Assembly: GCA_963811585.1 (NCBI GenBank)
Contig: CAWERR010000008.1
Coordinates: forward strand, 868,001 to 932,000
DNA: 64,000 bases
Reading direction: 5' to 3'
From: JACDHG01 sp963811585
Lineage (GTDB): Bacteria > Actinomycetota > Actinomycetes > Propionibacteriales > Nocardioidaceae
Below the pieces are notes generated by a model. It was not told where the DNA came from. It made no database searches and saw only the letters and a program-made list of their open reading frames with translations. This document shows, piece by piece, positions 45,022-55,873 of the stretch; position 1 is the stretch's first letter, and every line of letters begins with the position of its first letter. The position numbers and the translations under genes are program-made.

Positions 45022-45436
45022 CGCGGCTCACCGTCCGGCTTGATCAGTGTCCAGCCTGCGTGGACGAGGATGTACCGCGCTTTGTTTTCGTCCAGAGCGT
45101 CGGGCTCCCTCCGTGTCCCGGGCAGCTGGTCCAGCAGCAGCCGCCACTCACGCGAATGCGTCGCACCGTTGGTCGGATCCTTATCCATCCGACGCGCCAA
45201 ATTGAAGGCGGCAGCCACCCGCGCCTCCGACGCGGCGAACCCCCACCGCTCAATCTCCATCCGGGTAGCCGTCTCCACCGGGCCTGCATCCTCACCACCC
45301 GCCTCGAGCGCCAACTCCCGCTCAAGCGCCTTCCGCACCAGCCCGGACAAGGAAATCAGCCGAGACGCCGCCAATCCCTCCGCGCTGGCCGCAAGGCCGG
45401 CAGGATCTTGGCGGAAATCGTTGTCACATCAGCCAT
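45018..45436 (-). CDS. Phage terminase small-subunit-like protein (one frameshift)
   Basis: ATG 45436 (MADVTT) with one break near 45415 leads into DFRQDPAGLAASAEGL, LISLSGLVRKALERELALE, then VETATRMEIERWGFAASEARVA and AFNLARRMDKDP. The TATR-E-ERWG then A-LARR-D pattern matches the short terminase small subunits I recall from actinobacterial phages and phiRv-type elements. Repaired length is about 139 residues. Its stop overlaps the next start. Without a large subunit in the element it could redirect a helper phage's packaging, as satellites do; this is inference. Confidence 0.5.
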
Positions 45437-45651
45437 CTGAGGCCGCCTTTGAGAGGTTTGAGGCTCGGGGTTTACCAACCGGGGGTGTACGGAGAGACGC
45501 CGGCCAGAGCGAGGTGGTCGCTGTTTCAGGAGCCGTGGAGATGGTCGATGCCCCTGGGGGGTGGGCATCTTCAGAAGCACCGTCATCGGCTCTGACCCCG
45601 CAGCAAGAAAAAGGTGTGTACGAGTCTGGGACTTTGCGCCTGTCTGGATTC

Positions 45652-45831
45652 TCACGACGTCGCCTGGCGGTTGCTGTCGCTTGGGTCGACGTCGGGGGCA
45701 TGGGAGCACGACGCACAGCATCGGCGGGACCGCAGCCAGCGCAGCGCGTCGCAGTTTGCCCACGGCGCGCCGCACGACTGGCACGGCGGCTGGTCAGGTC
45801 GGCGGGCTCGGGTTGGAGCAGCGACGATCAC
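45652..45831 (-). CDS. Small zinc-finger-like protein
   Basis: GTG 45831 gives 59 residues. CQSCGAPWANC, then RRCCASCSHAP, supplies two CXXC pairs, a likely zinc ribbon. The start is basic. Similar small Cys-rich proteins are common in actinobacterial mobile elements beside the replication gene. Role unknown, perhaps DNA binding. Confidence 0.55.
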   Translation of the reverse strand: MIVAAPTRARRPDQPPCQSCGAPWANCDALRWLRSRRCCASCSHAPDVDPSDSNRQATS

Positions 45832-45840
45832 GCGACGCCT

Positions 45841-47921
45841 CTAACTACAGCCACGATTCCCGCCCGAAGGGGTGGTCCCGGTAGTGGTCCCACACCTAAA
45901 GGTGTGTGGGACCTGGGACCTACCTCCGGCCACTGACGTGGGACCTGTTGGGACCAATGGGACCTCAGAGAGTTCCTCCATGTCGGCGACGACGTAGTTG
46001 GTTCGGGACGAAGAGCCGGTGTTGACGATCAAACCCTTGGTGACCAGGGCGTTTACCGCTCGATGGAATGTCGACTTGGGCAGGTCGGTGGCATCTCGGA
46101 GCAGTGTCGAGCTGGCGCCGGTGGTCCCAAACGAGTCCGCAGAATCGAAAGGACGTGGGACTCAGACTCTCGAGTAATGGTTGAGAGTCCCACGGGGTCG
46201 TGGGACCAAGCAGCGGAGGCTTCCAGACGGCAGTTTGACGGTCACGAGCTGGGCCACGATCGGGTCAAACTCAGGGCCGTCTTTCTGTTTGGTGCAGTCG
46301 AGACGGACGATCGTCCCGTCCTTGGTGGCACGGATGACGGTGGTCGCTGCTCCTTCGAGAGCGGTCGACCCGCGCAGGCTGTCGCCTGCTCTGGCCTCGT
46401 GGTGGACGGTGAGCAGGCAGGCCGCCGACGCGAGCCGCAGCTGGTCGACGGCGGCAACGTAGAGCCCCATGTCCTTTGAGCTGTTCTCGTCGGCGCCGAC
46501 GGTGACGCGGGCCTGGGTGTCGAGGACGATCAGGACAGGCTTGATCTCGGCGGCGATCATGGCCACCGCGGGCACGTCGAGCTTGTTCAGCATCTGCACT
46601 GCCACCGGCAGGAACAGCAGCCGGCCAGGCTCGATCGTGGTCGAGTTGGTGATCTCCCAGGCTTGTCGACGTTCGTGGATCCCGTGGGCGCCTTCGGCGA
46701 CGACGAACAAAACCGGGCTTTGCTCGACGGTGTGTCCGCGCCACTGCCGACCGGTGGCGACGCAGCATGCCCAGTCGAGGGCGATGAACGACTTTGCGTG
46801 GCCCGGTTTGCCGTGCAGCCACGCGAGGGAATCGCGCATCAGCACGTCGTCGATCAGCGGCGTGGACTTCGGGAGTTGGTCGAGCCGGGTGGCGTCGACC
46901 ATCGCGCCGTGGAGCTCCATGTAGCGGCGGCCAACCTCGGGGTCGACGTCAGATTCGCCGTCCTCGACAGAGGCGAGTGCCCGAACATCGTGCGGCGTCA
47001 CGACGCACCACTGCGGATCGAGCAAGTTCGCGGACAGGTCGCCGTCGTGGTCGAGTATTGCGAGCGCCCGGAACCGGGTCACTCCATGCGGGCACTCGGT
47101 CTCGGTCACCTCGAACGGTGTGTTCGGCGAGTAGACGAACAGGCAGCCGTGGCGCACCGTCGCCGATACTGCGGACGTGGCGGCCGGATGCTGCCACCCG
47201 GATCGTCGGCGTCGCCGTCACCATGGACGAGGCGCCATCCGTGGCGCGGTAGAAGGTCGCACCAGCTCGTGGCCGCGCTGTAGCGTCGGCGATGCTGTCG
47301 CCGGTGAACTGCCGCTGTGGCCGTTTGGGAGACCCGGCGATCACCTGGGGAGCCACGAATCCTGCTGCAGCCAGTGCGGCATCAGCACCGGGTCGGTCCC
47401 CTCCCAGCGGTACGGAAGACCGGTGTCTGGATGGAGCGAAGGCGGGGCAACGCAGTAGCCGGTGTTCGTCTTGAGGTCGATGCAGTCGAGCCCCTTCACG
47501 GACAGCGGGGCGAACGGCCGGCGGAAGTAGAAGTGTCGGCCGCCATCGCCGCGACCGGACCGCACCAGTCAATGTCTCGGGCAGCGGCCGTACTGGGCAA
47601 CGAGGCCCGCCAGAGTGTCGTCTCCACCATGACGTGGGTCGACATCGACAACAGCAAGAGACGGCGGGACACGGACGCCGATGTTCGCACCCTGATACCG
47701 CCCGGACCACCAGGCAATCACCTGGGCGAGGTCGGTGGTCGCGTCAGCACTCCGTTACCCCCAAGACGTTTCGGGATCGCGGGGTGCTTGCCGTTGAGTG
47801 GGAACGCTTCCCAGCCGGACACGGCCAGCTCGACCGCGTAGACACCGATGTCGTCGGCCGCGACGATCTCGCCGCAGCTTGCTCCGCCACAGGGCGGTGG
47901 CGCGGATGAGGTCAGCCACAA
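45841..47921 (-). CDS. Bifunctional primase-polymerase/AAA helicase (several frameshifts)
   Basis: The N-terminal part shows IGVYAVELAVSGWEAFPLNG, then GGRHFYFRRPFAPLS and GYCVAPPSLHPDTGLPYRWEG, typical of Prim-Pol domains. The middle, unbroken from 47157 to 46162, has CLFVYSPNTPFEVTETECP, Walker A LHGKPGHAKS, PVLFVVAEG, VLIVLDTQARV (Walker B) and a LTVHHEARAGDSLRGSTAL sensor region. The C-terminal end carries a winged helix (TDLPKSTFHRAVNALVTKGL) and a repetitive tail with many GGTCCC motifs. It would start replication of the excised element. Ends are approximate; the start is within 47868-47921. Confidence 0.72.
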
Positions 47922-47974
47922 CGACCACCGTCACCAAGTCGCGGGACTCGCCAGCACGGCGCGCTCGGCGTTCG

Positions 47975-48170
47975 TCATCGTGCCCGGTTTCGAGGGTGGC
48001 GCTCGCCGCGCTCGCAGTCCTCGAGGTAAGCGGCGGCGATTCGCGGAACCGGAGCAGGCCGCCGACTTTAGGTGGGGTAGCTCGCCGGTGTAGGTGCGTG
48101 CGTAGATCCACTTCTTGTTGACATCCCACCAGGCCTCGACCTGCTCGATGGTGAGTAGCGGTTCGGTCAT
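47975..48170 (-). CDS. Excisionase-like helix-turn-helix protein (frameshifted)
   Basis: ATG 48170 gives TEPLLTIEQVEAWWDVNKKW, then IYARTYTGELPHLK, the winged-helix pattern of AlpA/Xis proteins. One or two breaks then give LLRFRES and AAYLEDCERGERHP, ending at TGA 47975-47977. Repaired length is about 64 residues. It is divergent from the HTH regulator and precedes the replication gene, as excisionases do in this element type. Confidence 0.6.
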
Positions 48171-48246
48171 GTGACCAACGATTCCGTTCGTAGGCCAGTA
48201 GAGACAATGCCGCGACTAGCCATACTTTATATTCTCCGCGGATTAG

Positions 48247-48275
48247 TGACAAACAGGCTCGGGACCGCGTAGGCT
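48247..48275 (+). promoter_or_regulatory. Probable leaderless promoter of the element regulator
   Basis: TGACAA (48247-48252), 17 bases, then TAGGCT (48270-48275). Transcription would begin at about 48282, at the ATG 48283 itself. The opposite strand carries AT-rich TATAAAG at about 48225-48231, likely for the excisionase gene. Confidence 0.5.
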
Positions 48276-48282
48276 GCGACGC

Positions 48283-49026
48283 ATGCCACAGCTATCGGGA
48301 GGCGTCCAGACGCTCGATAAGACCGGGTCATGGGTAGCTCGGATCAAGTACGAGGTCCGTGGGTCTGAGGTGTTGCCGGTGGGGGCAGAGGTGGCGTTGC
48401 GGCCCCCGTGCCCCGGTCACTCCGGCTGGGTGACAGCCGACACCGGACTCGGCCGACGGCGCCACTACGTCGATGCCGACGGCGTCCTCCACTTCGAGGA
48501 CAACGAGCAGGATTACCGGCCACCTGACCAACCCTGCGACTGTCCGTGGCCGACACCGCAAGCCACTGCCGAGGCGCTCGACGCCCTGCCAAGCCAGGTC
48601 TCACTCTGGACCACCTGCGGAAGATTTCGATCAACAGAGACATGGTGAAAGTCCGCGGGGCCTTCCGCACCGTCCTCAAGCTGTCGCCTGCGCTTGATGG
48701 CGACGACCCCCTCGTCGGGTTGCCTCGTCGCTCTGACTGGCGACGACCAACCTCGGGTAGGCCGACCTCGACGCCCCCGCCTGCCTGTACTGAGAGCCGT
48801 GAGCCTCTATGAGCAGGGCGAACCGATAGCTGACATCGCCAGCGCGCTTGGCTACTCGAGCTCGTGGGTGAAAGACGCACTCGCCTGGTCGCGGCGGAAC
48901 GACTTGCTCACAGGCGGGACAGGTAGGCGTGGAGCCCGAGGTGGCGTTATGACGACGGCCGCCAAGGATGAACTAGCCAGGCTCGAACAACGTCAGGACG
49001 CGGAGGCACACGATGGCCAGCATTGA
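48283..49026 (+). CDS. Element regulator with C-terminal helix-turn-helix (two frameshifts)
   Basis: ATG 48283 gives GSWVARIKYEVRGSEVLPVG, a beta-rich start, then VDADGVLHFEDNEQDYRPPD. After a break near 48600 come LTLDHLRKISINRDMVKVRG and LKLSPALDGDDPLVGLP; after another near 48715, VLRAVSLYEQGEPIADIASA, then LGYSSSWVKDALAWSRRN, a clear helix-turn-helix. It could be one gene of about 247 residues or two. It overlaps the integrase start by 14 bases and faces the excisionase, suiting a lysogeny or excision regulator. Confidence 0.55.
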
Positions 49027-50145
49027 GAAGCGCACTCATGGCGCAACAGTCACCTGGCAGGCGCGCTACCGCGACCGGAGGGGCACCAGCGCAAACAGAC
49101 GTTCGCACGCAAGGTCGACGCTGAGAGGTACCTGGTCGGCGTCTCGTCGCGGGTGCTCGACGGCAGCTACGTCGACCCCGGCCGTGGAAGGTTGACGGTG
49201 GGCGACTGGTCGCAAGCGTGGCTTGCGGTCGAGCACATCTCAAGCCGACGACCAGGGAAAGCTACGAGTCTCTGCTGCGCTCCCGCGTGCTGCCACGGTG
49301 GGCAGACGTTCCACTCGCCAAGGTGTCACACGGTGAGGTGGTTGCCTGGCTCGCCAGCATGTCAACCGAGGGCCTGTCAGCGTCACGGACACGTCAGGCA
49401 CATCACGTGCTGAAAGCGATGCTCGACGCGGCCGTGCGCGACAACCGACTTTCACGCAACCCCGTAGCCGGCGTCGACCTGCCGCGGCTTCCAGACACCG
49501 AGCATCGCTACCTCACACACGACGAGGTCGAGGACCTGGCCCATCGCTGCGGCGACTACCGGGTGCTCGTGCTGACCCTTGCGTACACCGGCCTCCGCTG
49601 GGGGGAGGCAGCGGCGCTCCGGGTGGGCCGTGTCGACCTCATGCGGGGCCGTCTGGAAGTCGTCGAGGCTGTGAGCGCCGTCGACGGCTACCTTGTCTAC
49701 GGCTCCCCGAAGTCGCACGCTCACAGGTCCGTCCCGGTGCCGAAGTTTCTCCGTGACGACCTGGCCGTGGCGTTAGCCGGAAAGTCTCGTGAAGCCCTGG
49801 TGTTCACGTCGCCCCGAGGTGACGGCTTGCAGTTGTCAAACTTCCGTCGCCGCACATTCGACCGGGCCGTTATCGGGGCGGGGCTCGAGGGGCTCACGCC
49901 GCATTCGCTGAGACACACCGCCGCGTCGCTCGCCATCGCCTGCTCGGGCAAACATCGTTGAGCCCTCCAGCGGATGATGGGTCATGCCAGTGCGGCGATG
50001 ACGCTCGACGCGATATGGCCACTTGATGGGCGACGAGCTCGACCTGGTCGCCGATGGACTGGACGCAGCACATGCCGCCGTTGTGCCCCTGGTGCGCCCC
50101 AATGCGAGCGTCACACCCATTACGCAACGTGACAAGGCTGTCTGA
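49013..50145 (+). CDS. int: Tyrosine recombinase/integrase (about five frameshifts)
   Basis: ATG 49013 opens ASIEKRTHGATVTWQARYRD; after breaks come RKVDAERYLVGVSSRVLDGS, TVGDWSQAWL and KPTTRESYESLLRSRVLPRW (Arm and core-binding domains). The catalytic domain has the first Arg in YTGLRWGEAAAL, HSLRHTAASLA (His-X-X-Arg) and, after another break, RMMGHASAAMTLD with the nucleophile Tyr in a broken DRYGHL. The stop TGA 50143-50145 is 10 bases from the att core. About 375 residues repaired. It inserts the element into tRNA-Arg. Confidence 0.82.
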
Positions 50146-50154
50146 CCTGGGATC

Positions 50155-50231
<77 letters not shown>

Positions 50232-50316
50232 ACCGGGCGAGCAAGTCGCCGAATTGGTGAGTCTACTGAGCAGCGGGGCGCCGGTGTCATATCCTCTGAG
50301 TAAGGAGGGGATCGCT

Positions 50317-50991
50317 GTGAGTCACCTAACCCTGGCTAGCCCGGCGTCCATGCTGGGGTCACCACTCAACATGCGCGACATGGTCACGCGGAGCCTGCGC
50401 GCGTCGATCGCTTCCGGGGAGCTCAAGCCAGGGCGCGTCTACTCAGTCCCAGCGCTCGCATCTACTTTCGGTACGTCGGCGACCCCCGTCCGCGAAGCCA
50501 TGCTCGGGTTGTCGCGGGACCGCCTGGTCGAGGTCGTCCCCAACAAGGGGTTCCGCGTCCTCGAGGTCAGCCTGACCGAACTCGTGCAGATCAACGAGGT
50601 ACGGCTGCTGCTGGAGCCCGCTGCCATCGCAAGCCTCGCCGGCAAGCTGACACCTCTCGAGCTCGATGGTCTGCGCGCACATGTTGACGCGATTCTCGAG
50701 AACGCCCATGACGGTGACCGCGACGCTGCCTCCGCGGCGGCGTTCGTGTTCCGTGACGTGTTGCTGCGGCTGTGCCCCAACACGCAACTAGTCGAGACGA
50801 TCGTCGCGCTGCGGACCCGATCGCGCGCTGGCTACCCCGAGACCTCCATCGACTACACGAGATTCGCTGCCACCCAGTACAGCTTGATCGAAGCACTCTC
50901 CGACGGTGACGCAGACAAGGTTTCGCGCACCATTGCCTACGAAGTAAGCCGACTCGGGCCGACCCTGCGGCGGGTACCCTCGGACGCGTGA
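50317..50991 (+). CDS. GntR-family transcriptional regulator
   Basis: GTG 50317 follows AAGGAGGGG with good spacing and is chosen over GTG 50254. The 224-residue protein has a winged helix (YSVPALASTFGTSATPVREA) preceded by RSLRASIASGELKPG, and a helical FCD-like ligand domain (VRLLLEPAAIASLAG) in which metal-binding residues are not obvious. Its stop overlaps the GTG of the PrsW gene (GTGA). The target is unknown; coupling suggests a joint role. Confidence 0.88.
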   Translation: MSHLTLASPASMLGSPLNMRDMVTRSLRASIASGELKPGRVYSVPALASTFGTSATPVREAMLGLSRDRLVEVVPNKGFRVLEVSLTELVQINEVRLLLEPAAIASLAGKLTPLELDGLRAHVDAILENAHDGDRDAASAAAFVFRDVLLRLCPNTQLVETIVALRTRSRAGYPETSIDYTRFAATQYSLIEALSDGDADKVSRTIAYEVSRLGPTLRRVPSDA

Positions 50992-52226
50992 CCAGCGCCG
51001 CTCTCCTCCCGCCTGTGAAGGCACCGCCGGTGGAGGCAACAACGGCGTCGGCGCGGCGCAGGCGACAGGTCCAGATCGCGGCCGTGACGTCGCTTGTCGT
51101 CCTCATCTCCGCCGCCTGTGTGTGGGCTCTTTACCACCAGCTCCACCCCGTCATCGGCCGGCGGGCGCTCGCGTGGAGCCTCCTGTTCGCGTTCGTGCCG
51201 GTGCTGCCGCTGTCGGCCGTGTTCATCTGGCTCGACCGGTTGCGCCCGGAGCCGCGCTGGCTGCTCGGCGTAGCTCTCCTTTACGGCGGTCTCGTCGCCA
51301 CCTTGGTTTCCCTCGAGCTCAACGGCTGGCTCGCCGGTCTCATCGGCGACCGCTCCGGTGCCACACCACGCAGCGCTGTCTTCGTCGCGCCGTGGGTGGA
51401 GGAGGCAGCAAAGGCGGCGATCATCTTCTTGATCGTGGTTTGGCGACGCCACGATTTCAACGCAGTGGTCGCCGGCGTGGTGTACGGCGGACTGGTGGGC
51501 ATCGGGTTCGCCTTCACCGAGAACATCGTCTACTACGGTCAGCTGTTCCAGCAGGTGCTCGCCTCGGCGGAGAGCATCGGTGCCGCCCTCGACGCCGGTG
51601 CCGCGGCCTGTTCGTCTGGCGCGGCCTCGCGGCTCCGTTCGTGCATCCGATGTTCACGATGATGACCGGCCTCGGCATCGGGCTCGCGGTCCGATACAGA
51701 CATGTCGGTGTCCGCATCCTCGCGCCGGTTGCGGGCTTCTGCGCTGCGGTCATCCTCCACATGGGCTACAACACGGTCGCTTCCTTTGCGACCGACCAGA
51801 GCTTGCACGCGCTGTACTTCGCCGTCCTGCTACCGACCGTGGTGGTGCTGGTCGCGGTGGTCGTCGTCGTACGTCGTCATGAGCAGCGCGTGATTGCCGC
51901 CCGTCTGCACGACTACACCGCCTTCGGATGGCTGCGGACTGCCCATGTGCCGTTCATCGTGTCGACCGCCGGTCGCCGGCGAGCGCGTATCCACGTACGC
52001 AAGTTCGGTAAAGCAGAGGCGCCAGCGGGTCCGGGTGTTTCAGCGCACAGGCATGGATCTCGGCGTCCTGCGCGACAGGTTGGTTCGCGGGGTCGCCGGA
52101 CCAGCCGAGCTGGCCCGCGAGCGCGACCTGATCGCGACCATGCGCGACCTGCGCGGCAAGGTGATGCTTCCCGGTGTCGCCGAGAGCCCCGTCGACGAAC
52201 GCTCGACGACCTCCTCCAGCTGGTAA
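50988..52226 (+). CDS. PrsW-family intramembrane metalloprotease (two frameshifts)
   Basis: GTG 50988 opens a multi-spanning protein. The family motifs are in order: APWVEEAAKAAIIF (EExxK), GFAFTENIVYYG (FxxxEN), then, after one missing G near 51610, AAPFVHPMFTMMTG (HxxxT) and ILHMGYNT. These are the metal and catalytic motifs of PrsW. An extra base near 52015 breaks the soluble tail, which then reads VFQRTGMDLGVLRDRLVRG and ends at 52224-52226. About 412 residues repaired. PrsW proteins cleave membrane proteins such as anti-sigma factors. Confidence 0.85.
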
Positions 52227-52231
52227 GCGCT

Positions 52232-52272
52232 GGTCGAGCTCGTCGACCCGTGATCTCGACGGGCTCGATCGC
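52232..52272. repeat. Degenerate REP-like palindrome
   Basis: GGTCGAGCTCGTCGACCC and a partner ATCTCGACGGGCTCGATC form an imperfect inverted repeat of the same type as 1942-1986, in the gap after the PrsW gene. It may weakly terminate transcription. Confidence 0.45.
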
Positions 52273-52377
52273 CGAGGCAGCCGCAGCGCAATGCGTGAGA
52301 TCCGGGACGTCCGTCCTAAACTTCACCCACCGGTACGACGTCTGGCCGGATTCGCCGTAGATGAGGAGCACCAGTGA

Positions 52378-54097
52378 GTGAGCGCGGCCCGCCCCACGGC
52401 GCTCCTCGGTGTGCTGGTCCGCCTGCGCCAGAGCCTCGTCGACCACCCGCTACCGTTCGAAGCGGCCGACGCCGACGAGGCCCGCGCCGAACGCACGGCG
52501 CTCATCAAGCAGCTCGACGACTACATCCTGCCCCGCCTCATCCAGATTGAGGCGCCACTGCTGGCCGTCGTCGGCGGGTCGACCGGGGCTGGCAAGTCAA
52601 CGCTCGTCAACTCCCTGGTCGGCAGCAAAGTCAGCCAGACAGGAGTGCTGCGTCCAACCACCCGATCGCCGGTGCTGGTGCACAATCCTGACGACGCCGA
52701 CTGGTTCGGCGCCGACCGGCTGCTGCTCCGACCTCGAGCGCACTGACCGCGCGACCGGCAACCAGGGCGCCCTGCAGCTCGTGCGCGACCGATCGAGCTA
52801 CCGGCGGCCTCGCAATGCTCGATGCGCCCGACGTCGACTCGGTCGAGGAGCGCAACCGCGCCCTGGCAGCGCAGCTCCTCGCCGCGGCCGACCTGTGGCT
52901 GTTCGTCACGTCAGCGGCCCGCTACGCCGACCAGGTTCCGTGGGAATTCCTGAAGGCGGCTGCCGAGCGGAGCACGGCGGTGGCCGATCGTGCTCGACCG
53001 CACCAGCCCCAAGGCAGTTCGAGAGGTCAGCAGTCACCTTGCGCGGATGCTCACCGCCCGCGGGCTGGGTGACGCTCCACTCTTCACGGTGCCCGAGACC
53101 CAGGTCGATGACGAAGGGCTGCTACCGCCTGATGCGGTCGCATCGATCCGCGGCTGGCTCGACATGCTGGCTGCCGACAGCATCGCCCGCAATGCCAGTC
53201 GTCCAGAAGACTCTCGACGGTGCAGTCGCCGCGCTCGGGCACCGCACCCGCGCTGTGAGTGAAGCGATGCGGACCCAGGAACACGTGGCTGGTCAGCTTC
53301 GGGGCGACACCCTCAAGGCCTATGCCGACAGCCTCGCCGCGGTCTCAGAGGCCAGCCAGGACGGCACCATGCTGCGTGGCGAGGTGTTGGCGAGGTGGCA
53401 GGAGTACGTCGGGACGGGCGAACTGCTGAGAAGTCTCGAGGACCGCGTCGGCCGCGTCCGAGACCGCGTGTTCAATGCCGCACGCCGACGGCAGCAGCCG
53501 GCTCAGAAGGTCACCGTCGCTGTCGAGTCCGGTCTCCAGACTCTGATCATCGAGCACGCCGAGTCGGCGGCTGAGCGAGCCGCGCTGGCATGGCGCGGGC
53601 TGCCCGCTGGTGCCGCGCTGCTCGACCAGGCGCCTGGCGACATCGGGAGGGCGTCGCGAAACCTCTCCGCGCAGGTCGAGCGCACGGTCCGCGAGTGGCA
53701 GGGCGGAGTCCTCGATCTCGTCCGCACCGAAGGCCGTGACCGCCGAGCAACAGCCCGGTTCCTCGCATTCGGGGTCAACGGCCTCGGCGTCGCGCTGATG
53801 ATGGTGATCTTCGTCCACTCGGCCGGCCTGACCGGAGCCGAGGTCGGCGTCGCCGGCGGCAGCGCGGTCATCGCCCAGAAGATCCTCGAGGCAGTCTTCG
53901 GCGACCAGGCTGTACGTCGGTTGGCCAACACCGCGACGGCCGACCTGAACCGCCGCGTCGGCGAGCTGTGGGAGGTGGAGCGCCAGCGATTTCTCGACAT
54001 CCTCGACGCACATGCCATCAGCGAAGGCAGCGCAGAGCAGCTTCTCACCCTGTCGCGCGAACTCGATGACACGCGCTGGGTGATCAGCCAGCCATGA
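52378..54097 (+). CDS. Dynamin-like GTPase 1 (several frameshifts)
   Basis: GTG 52378 follows GAGGAGCACC. The G1 motif is VVGGSTGAGKSTLVNSLVG, with LRPTTRSPVLV as switch region. Breaks near 52735, 52795, 52985 and 53200 must be repaired to give ATGNQGALQLV, LAMLDAPDVDSVEERN (G3), LWLFVTSAARYADQVPW and VLDRTSPKAVREV. From 53230 to the end the frame is clean: long coiled helices, then FLAFGVNGLGVALMMVIFVH, a membrane segment. About 570 residues. Its stop overlaps the start of a second GTPase, so they likely work as a pair at the membrane. Confidence 0.78.
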
Positions 54098-55758
54098 GCG
54101 CTCTCGCCGAGAGAATCCGCAAGGTGACCGGACGCCCCACCGACGTCGTCACCCGCGTCGAAGGCCTGCAGCGCGCGGTCGAGGCCGCACGCGGACGCCT
54201 TGACCCAGAGCTGGTCGAGCAGAGCCGGGAGGTGGTCGAACGAGCCGCTGCACGTCTGCGGCTGTCTGCCGACCACACCGTTGTCGCGCTTGCCGGTGCC
54301 ACCGGATCAGGCAAGTCGTCGCTGTTCAACGAGCTGTGCGGGCTCGACCTGGCCGCGGTGGGGTCGCGACGTCCGACCACGTCATGGGCGCTTGCGTGCG
54401 CCTGGGGCCCCGAGGGTGCGGCCGAGCTGCTCGACTGGCTGGAAATCCCCAAGCGTCATCAGATCGACCGTCTCGGCATGCTCGACGAGTCGAAGGAAGA
54501 CCGCGACCTGCACGGGCTCGTGCTCCTGGACCTCCCCGACCACGACTCGACCGAGGTCTCCCACCACCTGGAGGTCGAGCGACTGGTCAAGCTCGCCGAC
54601 GTACTCGTGTGGGTGCTGGATCCGCAGAAGTACGCCGATGCCGCGGTCCACAACCGATTCCTGAAGCCGCTCAGTGGTCACTCCGACGTCATGGTGATGC
54701 TCCTCAACCACGTCGACGAGCTTCCCGCCGATTCGGTAGAAGAGACGCTCTCCGACGTCCGCCGGCTTGTGGAGATCGACGGGCTGGGGGGAGCGCCGGT
54801 CATTGCCACCTCTGCCGCACGAGGAGACGGCCTCTCCGACTTGCGCGCCTTGATCGTCAAGAAGGTTGCTGAGAAGAAGGACGCTCGCTCTCGCCTCGGT
54901 GCTGACGTTCACGCGGTGGCGGTGCGGCTGGCGGAGCAGACGGGTGACGCGAGGCCAGGCGACCTCGCGGTTGAAGCTCGGGTGGAGCTCCTTGACGCTT
55001 GTGCTGACGCGGCTGGAGTTCCGGTCGTGGTCGAGGCGATCGCGGCCGCCTCGTTGCTGCGGGCGAAGCAGGCGACCGGCTGGCCCGTGACGAAGTGGTT
55101 GTCCCGGTTCAAGCCCGACCCGCTACGCCGACTCCACCTCGACGGGGTCACCAAGGCAGGCGAACGACCTTCCACGTATGTGTCTCGGACGTCGATCCCA
55201 CGGCCGTCGTCCGTTCAGCGCGCGCGGGTCGACGGTGCCGTCCGCGCTGTTGCTGACGACGTGACGAGGGGAATGGCCACACCATGGGCGACGGCGGTTC
55301 GCACGGCTTCGGTCTCCCGGCTCGACGACTTCGCTGACGGTCTCGACAAGGCAGTCGCCAATGCCGAGCTTGGTGTGTCGAGGACCCCGCTGTGGTGGGG
55401 GATAGTGCGGCTGCTCCAGTGGTTGCTGTTCTCCGTGGCGTTGGTCGGAGGCCTGTGGCTCGGGGCGCTTGCAGTCATGTCCTACCTGCAGCTGCCCGAG
55501 CCGTCGATGGTCCGGTGGGGAGACGTTCCGGTCCCCACGCTGATGCTCATCGGCGGTGTCGTCCTCGGCATCGTCGTCGCAATCGGATGTCGGTTTGCTG
55601 CGAAGGTGTCGGCTCGCCGCAGAGCCTTGCGCGCGGACGCGCGGCTGCGCGGCTCCATCGCCGAGGTCTGCGACGAGCTGGTCGTGGAGCCGATGAGGGC
55701 AGAGGTGGCGGCATACAACCTGTGTCGTGACGGCCTCGCGGTGGCATTGGCTCGCTGA
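54094..55758 (+). CDS. Dynamin-like GTPase 2
   Basis: ATG 54094 overlaps the previous stop (ATGA). The 554-residue protein has G1 ALAGATGSGKSSLFNEL, G3 LLDLPDHDST, G4 NHVDEL and G5-like ATSAARGDG. The second half is helical with a basic patch, then two membrane segments near 440-465 and 485-510. The pair of linked GTPases, one with one and the other with two membrane helices, suggests a hetero-oligomer that acts on the membrane. Function in actinobacteria is not established. Confidence 0.85.
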   Translation: MSALAERIRKVTGRPTDVVTRVEGLQRAVEAARGRLDPELVEQSREVVERAAARLRLSADHTVVALAGATGSGKSSLFNELCGLDLAAVGSRRPTTSWALACAWGPEGAAELLDWLEIPKRHQIDRLGMLDESKEDRDLHGLVLLDLPDHDSTEVSHHLEVERLVKLADVLVWVLDPQKYADAAVHNRFLKPLSGHSDVMVMLLNHVDELPADSVEETLSDVRRLVEIDGLGGAPVIATSAARGDGLSDLRALIVKKVAEKKDARSRLGADVHAVAVRLAEQTGDARPGDLAVEARVELLDACADAAGVPVVVEAIAAASLLRAKQATGWPVTKWLSRFKPDPLRRLHLDGVTKAGERPSTYVSRTSIPRPSSVQRARVDGAVRAVADDVTRGMATPWATAVRTASVSRLDDFADGLDKAVANAELGVSRTPLWWGIVRLLQWLLFSVALVGGLWLGALAVMSYLQLPEPSMVRWGDVPVPTLMLIGGVVLGIVVAIGCRFAAKVSARRRALRADARLRGSIAEVCDELVVEPMRAEVAAYNLCRDGLAVALAR

Positions 55759-55873
55759 CGTTTTCCCCAGCCTGGCGAGGGCACCGGCGTCGTACACAGG
55801 CCGGTCCGTTCACTGCCTCGACAGCCATTGGGCACTGCACCCTGGTCTGAATCGCCAGGGACAGGAGGACTGG

